A stretch of DNA of 64,000 nucleotides from Pedobacter steynii (GTDB lineage Bacteria > Bacteroidota > Bacteroidia > Sphingobacteriales > Sphingobacteriaceae). Under the pieces are notes generated by a model, which was not told where the DNA came from, ran no database searches, and was given only the letters and a program-made list of their open reading frames with translations. Below, piece after piece: positions 51,646 to 60,217 of this stretch. The position numbers and the translations under genes were made by a program. The stretch covers positions 186,001 to 250,000 of the forward strand of contig NZ_FNGY01000001.1 in assembly GCF_900103665.1 (NCBI RefSeq), given 5' to 3'. The stretch's first letter is position 1; each line of letters starts with the position of its first letter.

Positions 51646-52494
51646 TTAATCCAGAAATTGCGTTTTTTTAATAAAGAGCAGAGGAATATGGGTGTGATAA
51701 GCAAGCCTTTCAGTCAGGCTTCGATGAAATAAGCTTTCAAAGAAGCTGTGTTTTCTTGGGATCGCAATAACGAGCTGGATGTCTCTTTCTTCGGCAAATG
51801 CCATAATCCCTGCAGCACAATCTTTGTGATCAGTAAAATGATACTCCGGATTTTCGGCATCCCATAATTTGTGTAAAGCACTTTGCTGTGCAATAATATC
51901 CGGGCTGTAATGCTCGCTTTCATTGTGATCTACGTTGAGGATGAATAACTTGGCCTGTAAAGCATGGATGAGGTTTTTGATCGCCATCACGGGACTGATT
52001 TCCGCGACTTCTTTTAAATCTGTGGCCAGGACAATGCGCTTGATGCGTTCTACCGGTGCCTCATAGGGAACCAATAATAGGGGGACGGTGCATTCTTTAG
52101 CCAGAGATAAGCAGTTGCTGCCGAGTAATATCTTTTCGATTTTGCTCTTACCGGTAGTTCCCATGACCACCAATTGAATATCTTCTTCTTCTATAAAGGT
52201 CTCGATTGCGAGTATCAGGGGGCTTTCATTGGTATGGATGTCTACGGTCATTTGCTTACCGGCAACTGTCATCAGATCATTTTTCAGGTATTCCAGAAAT
52301 TCGACACTTTTCTCGTGTAATTGTCGGATGTTGTCCGGTTCAGGAAGCGGAATGTCGGAGCTGGCATAGGGAATGTCGTAAGAATGGTACAGGATGATTC
52401 TTGGAAATCCAATTTGCATCGCCACTGAAACTGCGTAATAGGCTGCGTGACTCGCAGTTTCTGAAAAATCCGTCGCCACTAATATGGTTTTCAT
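51646..52494 (-). CDS. universal stress protein with two UspA domains
   Basis: A 282-residue tandem Usp. Domain 1 (residues 1-145) has ILVATDFSETASHAAYYAV and the ATP-binding signature VVMGTTGKSKIEKILLGSNCLSLA. Domain 2 (residues ~150-280) has IVLATDLKEVAEI but its later ATP motif is degenerate (VIAIPRKHSFFESLFHRSLT). Such tandem Usps respond to starvation and oxidative stress. Confidence 0.92.
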   Translation of the reverse strand: MKTILVATDFSETASHAAYYAVSVAMQIGFPRIILYHSYDIPYASSDIPLPEPDNIRQLHEKSVEFLEYLKNDLMTVAGKQMTVDIHTNESPLILAIETFIEEEDIQLVVMGTTGKSKIEKILLGSNCLSLAKECTVPLLLVPYEAPVERIKRIVLATDLKEVAEISPVMAIKNLIHALQAKLFILNVDHNESEHYSPDIIAQQSALHKLWDAENPEYHFTDHKDCAAGIMAFAEERDIQLVIAIPRKHSFFESLFHRSLTERLAYHTHIPLLFIKKTQFLD

Positions 52495-52691
52495 GATTGC
52501 TGGTTTTTAAGACAATACCTATCGGTTTTATAAATTCGCATATACGATATAAACAAATCAAAACTTCCTCTGTTTTAAGTATTTGTAGTTTGTAGCAGCT
52601 TTTTTTAGGTACTTGATTTTATTTTATCGAGATCCTGCGAAACAATAGAAATGATCGGGTGTTGTAGGAATATCAGCATCGTTATTTCATT

Positions 52692-54278
52692 ATGTTAAAG
52701 GCCGTTGGTTGTTGTTGGATTTCGAAATTGGTTAGCATTTTACTGTGGTCTGCATTCCTGTTTTTCTCTGCCTGCACCGTAAAAAGATCAATTGTTCCTC
52801 CAGAGGTGCCTGGGCATACTATGGGCTCAGTTCCCGGAGAGCGGCAAACTACGAGTTTAAAAATCGTCAGGCTTAAAGAAAGTCTGATCAGCAGCGCATT
52901 CCAAAGGGCTTTGGAGCTGAAGAAGGAGGATGTGGAAACGTCAGGTTGGCTGGGACGTTATTATAAGGATCATGATTACCAACTTATTCTTCAGGACCGT
53001 TACTTTTCGGAAAAGCAATTGGAGGTACTGATGACCTACCTGGACAGCGCGGTACGTCATGGCCTGAATCCCGAAATATTCTATGCTGCCGAAATTCGAA
53101 ATTTATGGCAGAAAATGGAGGATGTGAAACCTGAAAATACGAGGGATGCTTACCGGGATAAAGTCAGAATGGAAGTGCTTCTGGCAGCTTCCTTAATAAA
53201 ATATAGCCGGGCAATGCAATACGGTATGGTAAAGCCGGACAGCCTCTATGCCAATTATTTTGTCGCTACAAGATCTCCCGACAGCAGCATGGCCATTAAA
53301 ATATTTGCCATCAGGGACCTCAAAAGTTACCTGGACAGTATTCAACCTAAATCACCGCAATACCTTGCGTTACAAAAAGCACTGCAAATGGGCGCGGGTA
53401 CAAAAGTAATGAGCAAAGCAGAAGCTGATCTTGTGATCAAAATAAATCTGGAGCGTTTAAGGTGGAAGAACAAACCCGCTGCCATAAAATATGTGTCGGT
53501 TAACATTCCCGATTTCAGCCTTGAAGTGATCGATCAGGGTAAAGTGATAATACAAATGAAAGTTTGCGTGGGAGAGGGGCGAAATAAAGACTATAAAAAT
53601 CTCCTCAGCAATGATCCGGATACTGGTTTAGTCAGAGATCAGCCCATCGCGAGAGAAACACCTCAGTTGAGCAGCATCATTCATAGTGTTCAGGTAAACC
53701 CCATATGGAATATCCCTGCGAGCATCGCCAGAGCTGAAATTGCTAAATACGTCGCATCAGATCCGGATTACCTGAGCGACAATGATATTGATGTATATAA
53801 GGATGGCAAACTTGTTTCCGCGGAAGTGATAGATTGGGAACAGGTTGACCACTATTCTTTTAAACAAAGACCTGGCGAGCAGAATTCATTGGGAAAGATT
53901 AAATTCCTGTTTAATAATAACAGCAGCGTTTACCTGCATGATACTCCTGTCAAATCTGCTTTTAAAAAGACAAACCGGGCAATCAGTCATGGCTGTGTTC
54001 GCGTAGAAAAACCATTAGAACTTGCATTCGCGTTATTTGGAAAAGGAAAAACCTATGATCAGATTAAAAGGGCGATGGAAAACGCTTATCCAAGAGCAAA
54101 GAACATTTCTTTACCGGTAAAAATACCAGTTTACCTCAATTATCTCACCGCCTGGGCTGATGTGAAAGGTAACTTACAGCTAAGGAAAGACGTATATGGG
54201 CTCGATATGGTCTTATATAGCTATATGAAAAATCATCAGCTGATTCCTTTGGAAGATCTCAGTTCAGCTAATAACTAA
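52692..54278 (+). CDS. L,D-transpeptidase (YcbB/LdtD-like) lipoprotein
   Basis: A 528-residue cell-wall cross-linking enzyme. N-terminal lipoprotein signal with lipobox FFSAC (Cys28); a long helical region (residues ~60-260); YkuD catalytic domain at residues ~275-450 with VYLHDTPVKSAFKK and NRAISHGCVRVEKPLELA, where Cys435 is the nucleophile and His433 is nearby. It forms 3-3 peptidoglycan links or attaches proteins. The stop overlaps the convergent DUF4142 gene by 11 bp. Confidence 0.92.
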   Translation: MLKAVGCCWISKLVSILLWSAFLFFSACTVKRSIVPPEVPGHTMGSVPGERQTTSLKIVRLKESLISSAFQRALELKKEDVETSGWLGRYYKDHDYQLILQDRYFSEKQLEVLMTYLDSAVRHGLNPEIFYAAEIRNLWQKMEDVKPENTRDAYRDKVRMEVLLAASLIKYSRAMQYGMVKPDSLYANYFVATRSPDSSMAIKIFAIRDLKSYLDSIQPKSPQYLALQKALQMGAGTKVMSKAEADLVIKINLERLRWKNKPAAIKYVSVNIPDFSLEVIDQGKVIIQMKVCVGEGRNKDYKNLLSNDPDTGLVRDQPIARETPQLSSIIHSVQVNPIWNIPASIARAEIAKYVASDPDYLSDNDIDVYKDGKLVSAEVIDWEQVDHYSFKQRPGEQNSLGKIKFLFNNNSSVYLHDTPVKSAFKKTNRAISHGCVRVEKPLELAFALFGKGKTYDQIKRAMENAYPRAKNISLPVKIPVYLNYLTAWADVKGNLQLRKDVYGLDMVLYSYMKNHQLIPLEDLSSANN

Positions 54279-54840
54279 CACCGGCATTGATATCGCCTGC
54301 CTCTTTAAAATGACGTTCCAGCGCACGTAAGGTTTTTGATGCGAAGTTTCTTATTTTCACATCTCCGGATACAGCTGCGGATTTAAACAGGTCCAATGCT
54401 TTTACGTGATCTTTGACCATCATTTTCATGTAATGCTTGTCGAAAGCAGCTCCAGTCATTTTTTTCATTTCTTCCATATGCTTGCTGTCGGCAGTAGGAA
54501 GCGAGGTTGGAAGACTGACTTTTTTACTATCGGCAAGTACTTTTAGATCTGCAGCAATTCTGGTATGATCCTTTGCCATCTTTTCTCCGAACTTTTTGAT
54601 CCTGCTACTGCTGGCGTTTTGCTGAGCAATTTTTCCCAGTTCGATCTCCATGATCCCGATAATAGCTGCGGTTTTCATAAAGTCACCAGCATCAGCGCCC
54701 CTGTTGATTGCCGTGGTATCCGTCATGGTTTGCTCAATGCTGGAATCTGTGACCCCTGAATTGACCTTGTCTGTGTTCCTGCAAGCACTAACAGTAAGTG
54801 CAACCAATGATAAAGATGTGATTAAGTGTTTCGTTTTCAT
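54268..54840 (-). CDS. DUF4142 family lipoprotein
   Basis: A 190-residue protein with a lipoprotein signal (LVALTVSAC) and a helical, ferritin-like DUF4142 domain: DFMKTAAIIGIMEIELGKIAQQNASS, KKFGEKMAKDHTRIAADLK and FDKHYMKMMVKDHVKALDLFK. Periplasm-facing, function unknown, often with stress genes. Confidence 0.9.
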   Translation of the reverse strand: MKTKHLITSLSLVALTVSACRNTDKVNSGVTDSSIEQTMTDTTAINRGADAGDFMKTAAIIGIMEIELGKIAQQNASSSRIKKFGEKMAKDHTRIAADLKVLADSKKVSLPTSLPTADSKHMEEMKKMTGAAFDKHYMKMMVKDHVKALDLFKSAAVSGDVKIRNFASKTLRALERHFKEAGDINAGVSY

Positions 54841-55040
54841 GGTCTTAGGTTTGTTGTTTAACTGTGCTATAGTACAAATCAGAAACTTAAATGTTTTAAA
54901 ATTGTGTCTTCTGCTGTTATTTTTTCTATCGACAGCATTGGGAAGTTTCTGAGTAATTTAATGGCCTGAGGAACAGGGTGTTCGATTCTTGGATTCAAAC
55001 TTTTAAATAGGGAAGGTGTTATTAGGGAAACAGAATGCAA

Positions 55041-55712
55041 ATGAAGAATGGACAAAAAAAATATTCTTTTTTCTATCGCAACGGTCTAACCATCGTGTTT
55101 TTGTCGTTGTTTCTGGTTACGCTCTTTGCACAGGCGCTAACCGGTTGGAAAGCGCACAATAGGGAACTGGCTGAAAACCATGGCAGTAGTTTAGCCCTGA
55201 CAACTTACCTGAAAAGCGGTCATTTCATCTCTGCCACTTTTGAAAACTTTGAGAGTGAGTTCCTTCAGATGGCTTTATATGTCATTTTAACTGTTGGTTT
55301 GCGGCAAATCGGATCTGCGGAGTCGAAATCGCTGGATGAGGAGGAAGAGGTTGACCGGGAGCCACAGCAGCGTAAGAATGCACCCTGGCCTGTTCGAAAA
55401 GGAGGGTGGATGCTGAAACTATACAGCAACTCTTTAGCGATTTGCTTTTGTCTGTTATTTCTGATCAGCTGGGGGCTTCATCTGTATGGAAGCTGGCAGG
55501 ACCATAACGTTGCGCAGGTGTTACACCATCAGTCGGAGGACAGTATTATTGAATTTCTGACGATGCCTGAGTTCTGGTTTGAGACTTTTCAAAACTGGCA
55601 AAGTGAGTTTCTTTCTGTGGCGTCCATTGTTTTCTTTACCATATACCTGCGGCAAAAAGGATCTCCGGAATCTAAACCTGTAGATGCGGCACATATGGAA
55701 ACAGGTAAATAA
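55041..55712 (+). CDS. DUF6766 family membrane protein, internally duplicated
   Basis: A 223-residue protein (second of two close ATGs chosen). It consists of two tandem copies of one module: NGLTIVFLSLFLVTLFAQ...ENFESEFLQMALYVILTVGLRQIGSAESK at residues ~11-95 and NSLAICFCLLFLISWGLHLYG...QNWQSEFLSVASIVFFTIYLRQKGSPESK at residues ~132-218. Each has two membrane helices with an acidic ESEF/QSEF turn. Function unknown. Confidence 0.85.
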   Translation: MKNGQKKYSFFYRNGLTIVFLSLFLVTLFAQALTGWKAHNRELAENHGSSLALTTYLKSGHFISATFENFESEFLQMALYVILTVGLRQIGSAESKSLDEEEEVDREPQQRKNAPWPVRKGGWMLKLYSNSLAICFCLLFLISWGLHLYGSWQDHNVAQVLHHQSEDSIIEFLTMPEFWFETFQNWQSEFLSVASIVFFTIYLRQKGSPESKPVDAAHMETGK

Positions 55713-55748
55713 CTACACATCATAACCTTAAAAAACAATTATATACCG

Positions 55749-56282
55749 ATGAAAAAGAACGCTGAGAATTTTTTTGAAAAGATTTCTACGAAGATTACCA
55801 ATTGGACCGGAAGCCCTGTCGCCTTTGGGGTCGCTTTTTTTGTGGTGATGGCCTGGGTGCTCTCCGGTCCAATCTTTAATTATTCTGATACCTGGCAGCT
55901 GGTGATCAATACCGGGACTACGATCATCACCTTTTTGATGGTCTTTCTGATCCAGAAAAGTCAGAATAAGGATTCCAAAGCGATTCAGCTCAAACTAAAT
56001 GAACTGATTGCGGCAAGCAGACATGCCAGTAACCGGATGGTGGACATTGAAGACCTGACTGAATCCGAGCTGGATGTTCTTCATAAATATTACCAAAAGA
56101 TATCAGATATTTCTGAAGCAGATGAGGATATTCATAAATCACATTCTATAGATGCTGCAAAGGATCTGCAGGAACAAAAATCAGGACGAAGTACAATTGC
56201 TAAGACTCGAAAACCCGGCTCAGGAGCGGGAAGAACTGGATCTAAAACCGAAAAACCGCTGCCTAAAACGAGAAAGCCATAA
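55749..56282 (+). CDS. low-affinity iron permease family protein
   Basis: A 177-residue protein with two helices (residues ~22-42 and ~50-70). The core NWTGSPVAFGVAFFVVMAW, then GPIFNYSDTWQLVINTGTTIITFLMVFLIQ and ELIAASRHASNRMVDIEDL is the family signature. The last 45 residues are a Lys/Pro/Gly-rich disordered tail. The family name derives from yeast Fet4 similarity; bacterial function is unproven. Confidence 0.88.
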   Translation: MKKNAENFFEKISTKITNWTGSPVAFGVAFFVVMAWVLSGPIFNYSDTWQLVINTGTTIITFLMVFLIQKSQNKDSKAIQLKLNELIAASRHASNRMVDIEDLTESELDVLHKYYQKISDISEADEDIHKSHSIDAAKDLQEQKSGRSTIAKTRKPGSGAGRTGSKTEKPLPKTRKP

Positions 56283-56421
56283 TCTGAATGAGCATGGAGG
56301 TCTGTATTTTTTTGTTTACAAAAATGCAATCCAGCTTATTAAGAATCATTCTTGATTTAGCTATTTGCATATTTAGTAATATTTTTATTAATATTAGATC
56401 ATCAACCATTCAACCAAATAT

Positions 56422-58158
56422 ATGAGTGAATTTCAAATCAAGAAATCGTCTGCCGTCTATGATGTCGTTATCGTAGGGTCAGGAGCGGGCGGAGGTATGG
56501 CCGGATATGTATTGGCCAATGCCGGGCAAAAAGTGCTGATGCTGGAAGCTGGTGCTTATTTCGACCCACGTATCGACGCACAACAGTTAAAATGGCCATG
56601 GGAATCTCCCAGACGCGGCGCATCAACCACAAGACCTTTTGGAGATTTTGATGCCTCTTATGGAGGTTGGGAATTAGATGGGGAGCCTTATACTCAGAAA
56701 TCAGGAACTGAATTTGCCTGGTTCAGATCGAGAATGCTTGGTGGAAGAACCAATCACTGGGGAAGAATTTCTTTAAGAATGGGTCCTTTGGATTTCAAAT
56801 GTAAGGATGGACTAACCGACGACTGGCCTATTACGTATGATGAGCTAAAACCTTTTTATGACAAGGTAGACCGCCTTATTGGAGTTTATGGTACTGTCGA
56901 AGGAATCGAAAATGAACCTGATGGAATCTTTCTTCCTCCTCCAAAACCAAGACTCAATGAATTGTTCATTAAGAAGGCCGGATTGAAAACCGGGGTAAAG
57001 GTTATTCCAGGTCGTGGATCTGTTTTAACAGAGGCATTACCGGGAAATAAAGACCGTGCTCCTTGTTTTTACTGCGGACAATGCGGACGCAGCTGTAAAG
57101 TTTACGGAGATTTCTCTTCTTCTTCCTGCCTGGTCATCCCGGCGGTGAAAACAGGAAACTTAACCGTAATTACCAATGCCATGGTGAGAGAGGTGCTGAC
57201 CGATAAAAACGGATTGGCTACAGGCGTATCTTATATCAATAAAAAAGACGGAATGGAATACCAGGTAAACGCTAAAACCGTGATCCTTGGTGCCAGTGCC
57301 TGTGAATCCGCAAGGATTCTGTTGAATTCCAAATCTGTTGCCCATCCCGGTGGATTGGCCAATGGCAGTGGTATCGTAGGTAAATATCTACACGATTCAA
57401 CAGGAGCGAGTTTAGGGGGCTTTCTGCCGCAATTAATGGATCGTAAGCGCTATAATGAAGATGGTGTGGGCAGTGTCCATATCTATTCTCCATGGTGGCT
57501 GGACAATAAAAAACTGGATTTCCCCCGTGGTTACCATATTGAGTACTGGGGTGGAATGGGCATGCCGGCCTATGGATTTGGTGGAGGTACTGCCAAATTG
57601 AACGGAATGGTGCCGGGAAGAGATGGGAAAATGAAAGAAGCGGGTGGTTATGGTGCTTCATTAAAAGACGATTACAGACGTTTCTATGGTACATCGGTAG
57701 GAATGGCTGGTAGGGGAACTGCCATCGCCAGAGAAACCAATTATTGCGAGATAGATCCTAAAGTGGTGGATAAATACGGAATTCCGGTATTGAGGTTTAA
57801 CTATAAATGGGCCGATGAGGAAATCAAACAAGCGAAACACATGCAGGAGACTTTCCAATCGATGATGCATGCCATGGGCGCGATCATTACTTCGGATATT
57901 CCGGGGGCAGATACCAATTATGGTTTGGAAGCACCGGGTAAAATTATCCATGAGGTAGGAACGATCAGAATGGGAGATGATCCTAAGAAATCAGCACTGA
58001 ATAAATGGTGTCAGGCACATGAATGTAAAAACCTGTTCGTCGTGGATGCTGCACCTTTCGTACAACAAGGAGATAAAAATGCCACATGGACCATTCTTGC
58101 CCTTTCAATGAGGACTGCCGAATACATCCTGGAGCAAAAGAAAAAACAAAATATTTAA
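56422..58158 (+). CDS. GMC family FAD-dependent oxidoreductase
   Basis: A 578-residue flavoenzyme. FAD-binding motif DVVIVGSGAGGGMAGYVLA (residues ~11-29), then LGGRTNHWGRISLRMG and the C-terminal GMC_oxred_C signature KNLFVVDAAPFVQQGDKNATWTILAL. Residues ~214-225 form a tight cysteine cluster (APCFYCGQCGRSC), reminiscent of the Fe-S site of FAD-dependent glucose dehydrogenases. No signal peptide is present; the subunit-3 partner downstream has one, so co-export is possible. Acts on sugars or polyols. Confidence 0.92.
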   Translation: MSEFQIKKSSAVYDVVIVGSGAGGGMAGYVLANAGQKVLMLEAGAYFDPRIDAQQLKWPWESPRRGASTTRPFGDFDASYGGWELDGEPYTQKSGTEFAWFRSRMLGGRTNHWGRISLRMGPLDFKCKDGLTDDWPITYDELKPFYDKVDRLIGVYGTVEGIENEPDGIFLPPPKPRLNELFIKKAGLKTGVKVIPGRGSVLTEALPGNKDRAPCFYCGQCGRSCKVYGDFSSSSCLVIPAVKTGNLTVITNAMVREVLTDKNGLATGVSYINKKDGMEYQVNAKTVILGASACESARILLNSKSVAHPGGLANGSGIVGKYLHDSTGASLGGFLPQLMDRKRYNEDGVGSVHIYSPWWLDNKKLDFPRGYHIEYWGGMGMPAYGFGGGTAKLNGMVPGRDGKMKEAGGYGASLKDDYRRFYGTSVGMAGRGTAIARETNYCEIDPKVVDKYGIPVLRFNYKWADEEIKQAKHMQETFQSMMHAMGAIITSDIPGADTNYGLEAPGKIIHEVGTIRMGDDPKKSALNKWCQAHECKNLFVVDAAPFVQQGDKNATWTILALSMRTAEYILEQKKKQNI

Positions 58159-58179
58159 GCTGTTTAAAACAAAGAAATT

Positions 58180-58806
58180 ATGAACAGACGTGAATCGCTG
58201 AAAGTCCTTGGACTTACCACCATCAGTACTGCCGTATTATTAGAAGCCTGCAAACCTGGCGAAGATAAAAAAGTAGCGGAAACTCCGGAAGGAGCTGCTT
58301 CGGAGGCAGGAAGAGAAGAATGGGAGATTGAAAGAGATAAGAAATTAAAATCAGAAAAGTTCTTTACTGCACATGAAATGGCCAGCATTGCCCTTCTGGC
58401 AGATATCATCATTCCTAAGGACGATAAGTCCGGAAGTGCAACCGATGCGAAAGTGCCGGAATTTATCGAGTTTATTGTAAAGGACATGCCGGAACATCGG
58501 ACTCCAATGAGGGGCGGGCTGAGGTGGCTGGATCTGCAATGCCTGAACCGCTATGAAAAGTCTTTCAAAGACACTTCATATGCGCAGAAGATAGAAATGA
58601 TCGACCAGATTGCCTATCCTAAAAAAGCAAAACCAGGAATGGAGCAGGGAGTCGCTTTTTTTAACCTGATGAGAAACCTTACCGCTTCCGGATTCTTTAC
58701 CAGCGAAATCGGAGTGAAGGACATCGGCTATGTAGGTAACGTTCCTAACAAATGGGAAGGTGTGCCTGCAGATGTACTGAAGCAGTATGGAATGGAAGGC
58801 GTTTAA
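58180..58806 (+). CDS. gluconate 2-dehydrogenase subunit 3 family protein, Tat-type signal
   Basis: A 208-residue partner subunit. The N-terminus MNRRESLKVLGLTTISTAVL carries the twin-arginine pattern RRxSLK and a lipoprotein-like LEAC. The family domain (residues ~60-190) includes FTAHEMASIALLADIIIPKDD and GVAFFNLMRNLTASGFFTSEIGVKDIGY. It is 22 bp downstream of the GMC gene and forms a dehydrogenase complex with it; the Tat signal probably carries the folded FAD subunit. Confidence 0.9.
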   Translation: MNRRESLKVLGLTTISTAVLLEACKPGEDKKVAETPEGAASEAGREEWEIERDKKLKSEKFFTAHEMASIALLADIIIPKDDKSGSATDAKVPEFIEFIVKDMPEHRTPMRGGLRWLDLQCLNRYEKSFKDTSYAQKIEMIDQIAYPKKAKPGMEQGVAFFNLMRNLTASGFFTSEIGVKDIGYVGNVPNKWEGVPADVLKQYGMEGV

Positions 58807-58822
58807 AAAAGATTATTTTATG

Positions 58823-58859
58823 AAAAAGAGGTGTCAGATTTGATTTGACACCTCTTTTT
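58823..58859. terminator. bidirectional terminator between the GMC operon and the ankyrin operon
   Basis: Arms AAAAAGAGGTGTCA (58823-58836) and TGACACCTCTTTTT (58846-58859) pair perfectly over 14 bp, followed by a T run. It serves the GMC pair on the plus strand and the ankyrin genes on the minus strand. Confidence 0.9.
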
Positions 58860-58861
58860 TT

Positions 58862-60214
58862 TTATCCTTTAAGGATCTTCTGTTTTTCTGTGTCAAACTC
58901 TTCCTGACTAAGAATACCTGCATCCAGTAATTCTTTAAGGTCCAGAAGGGCCTGTTTCTTTAAGGCCATTGGGTTTTCCGGAGCAGCTCCATTTGTGGCG
59001 ACTGTTTGTACTGTTGGCACAGGAGCCGCAGCAATGTCTTTAGGACTATACTTTAAAAGTGCTTCCGTAATTTCATTATAACCTTTGATATTGGAATAAT
59101 CTATCGCTTTCTGCTCTTTAACATTTACTACAGACGGATCTGCATGATTTTCCAGCAGGAGTTTGACAATGTCTTTTTTACCATTGGCAGCAGCATAATG
59201 TAATGCTGTATTTCCGCTCTCATCAGCGAGGTTAATGGAAGCGCCATTTTCTATCAAAAGCTTAACCAGACTGAGGTGACCTTTCTTTACGGCCACATGG
59301 AGCAAGGTTTCGCCACCATAACTATAGCTGTTGTCTAAAGTAAAGCTGCTGTCTAAGGAAATATTCGTAGCACTTTCTATCCAGTCAAGGTAAGTATTCA
59401 TGGATTCGTCGGCACCGGATAATGGCTTACTAAAGTTGACATCCAGTCCACTCTGCAAAAATAAGCTGACAATTTCTTTCTGGTTGTTGCTGCAGGCATA
59501 CCAAATCGGAGAAAGCCCGTTTTTGGTAGAAACCTTCAGATCGGCACCGCGCTGTACGAGGAGCTTGATGAGCATGTTGTTGCCCTGATAGCAGGCCAAT
59601 AGCAATGGTGTTTCTCCTCCATGACTGGCATGGTTTATTTCTGCCGAGTGGTCCAGCAACAACTCCACAATTGTGTTATTTTTTGAGTTTACGGCATAGA
59701 TCAGTGGCGTGTTTCCAACTTTATCTGTTGTATTCGGATCGGCACCCAGTTCCAGCAATCTTTGCACGATTTCCTTATTTCTAAGGCCCGAAGCCAGCAA
59801 TAAAGGTGTTTCTGCCTGGTTATTTTGGAGTTCAACTTCCAGTCCTTTTTGTATCAATTGATTGAGTACTTCAATCTGAGCAGTTTTTGCCGTCAGGTGA
59901 AGGAGGCTATTGCCCTGTAGGTCGTTGATGTTGACTTTTGCGCCCTGATCTATTAAATAAATAGCGGTCTGTTTTTGTTTTTGTAAACAGGCAAAGAAGA
60001 GTGGGGTTTCTCCATTATGATCCTCATAATCGAGATTAGTTCCGGCTTCAATCAATGATTTTACAATGTCCAGGTAACCCTGATAGGCTGCATAGTGTAA
60101 AGCTGTTCTTCCTTTCTCATCGGTATAAGCGACATCGACTTCATTGTTTTTAAGCAGTATTTCTGCAATCTTTCTTTTTCCAGCCTCGCAGGCAATTATA
60201 AATGACATCGACAT
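58862..60214 (-). CDS. ankyrin-repeat protein with C-terminal SHOCT domain
   Basis: A 450-residue protein with about eleven ankyrin repeats (units like GRTALHYAAYQGYLDIVKSL and GETPLFFACLQKQKQTAIYL) over residues ~15-395. The last 30 residues (ALLDLKELLDAGILSQEEFDTEKQKIL) form a SHOCT domain, a short oligomerisation module. A second ATG six bases in (60208) is also possible. No signal peptide. It follows the second ankyrin gene by 3 bp. Partners unknown. Confidence 0.92.
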   Translation of the reverse strand: MSMSFIIACEAGKRKIAEILLKNNEVDVAYTDEKGRTALHYAAYQGYLDIVKSLIEAGTNLDYEDHNGETPLFFACLQKQKQTAIYLIDQGAKVNINDLQGNSLLHLTAKTAQIEVLNQLIQKGLEVELQNNQAETPLLLASGLRNKEIVQRLLELGADPNTTDKVGNTPLIYAVNSKNNTIVELLLDHSAEINHASHGGETPLLLACYQGNNMLIKLLVQRGADLKVSTKNGLSPIWYACSNNQKEIVSLFLQSGLDVNFSKPLSGADESMNTYLDWIESATNISLDSSFTLDNSYSYGGETLLHVAVKKGHLSLVKLLIENGASINLADESGNTALHYAAANGKKDIVKLLLENHADPSVVNVKEQKAIDYSNIKGYNEITEALLKYSPKDIAAAPVPTVQTVATNGAAPENPMALKKQALLDLKELLDAGILSQEEFDTEKQKILKG

Positions 60215-60217
60215 TCT

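Noticed and set aside
50500-52525. Octamer CCTATCGG before cfa (50500-50507) and before the Usp gene (52518-52525)
   Set aside because: The two copies are in opposite orientation relative to their genes and at different distances; no third copy was seen near other stress genes, so chance is likely.
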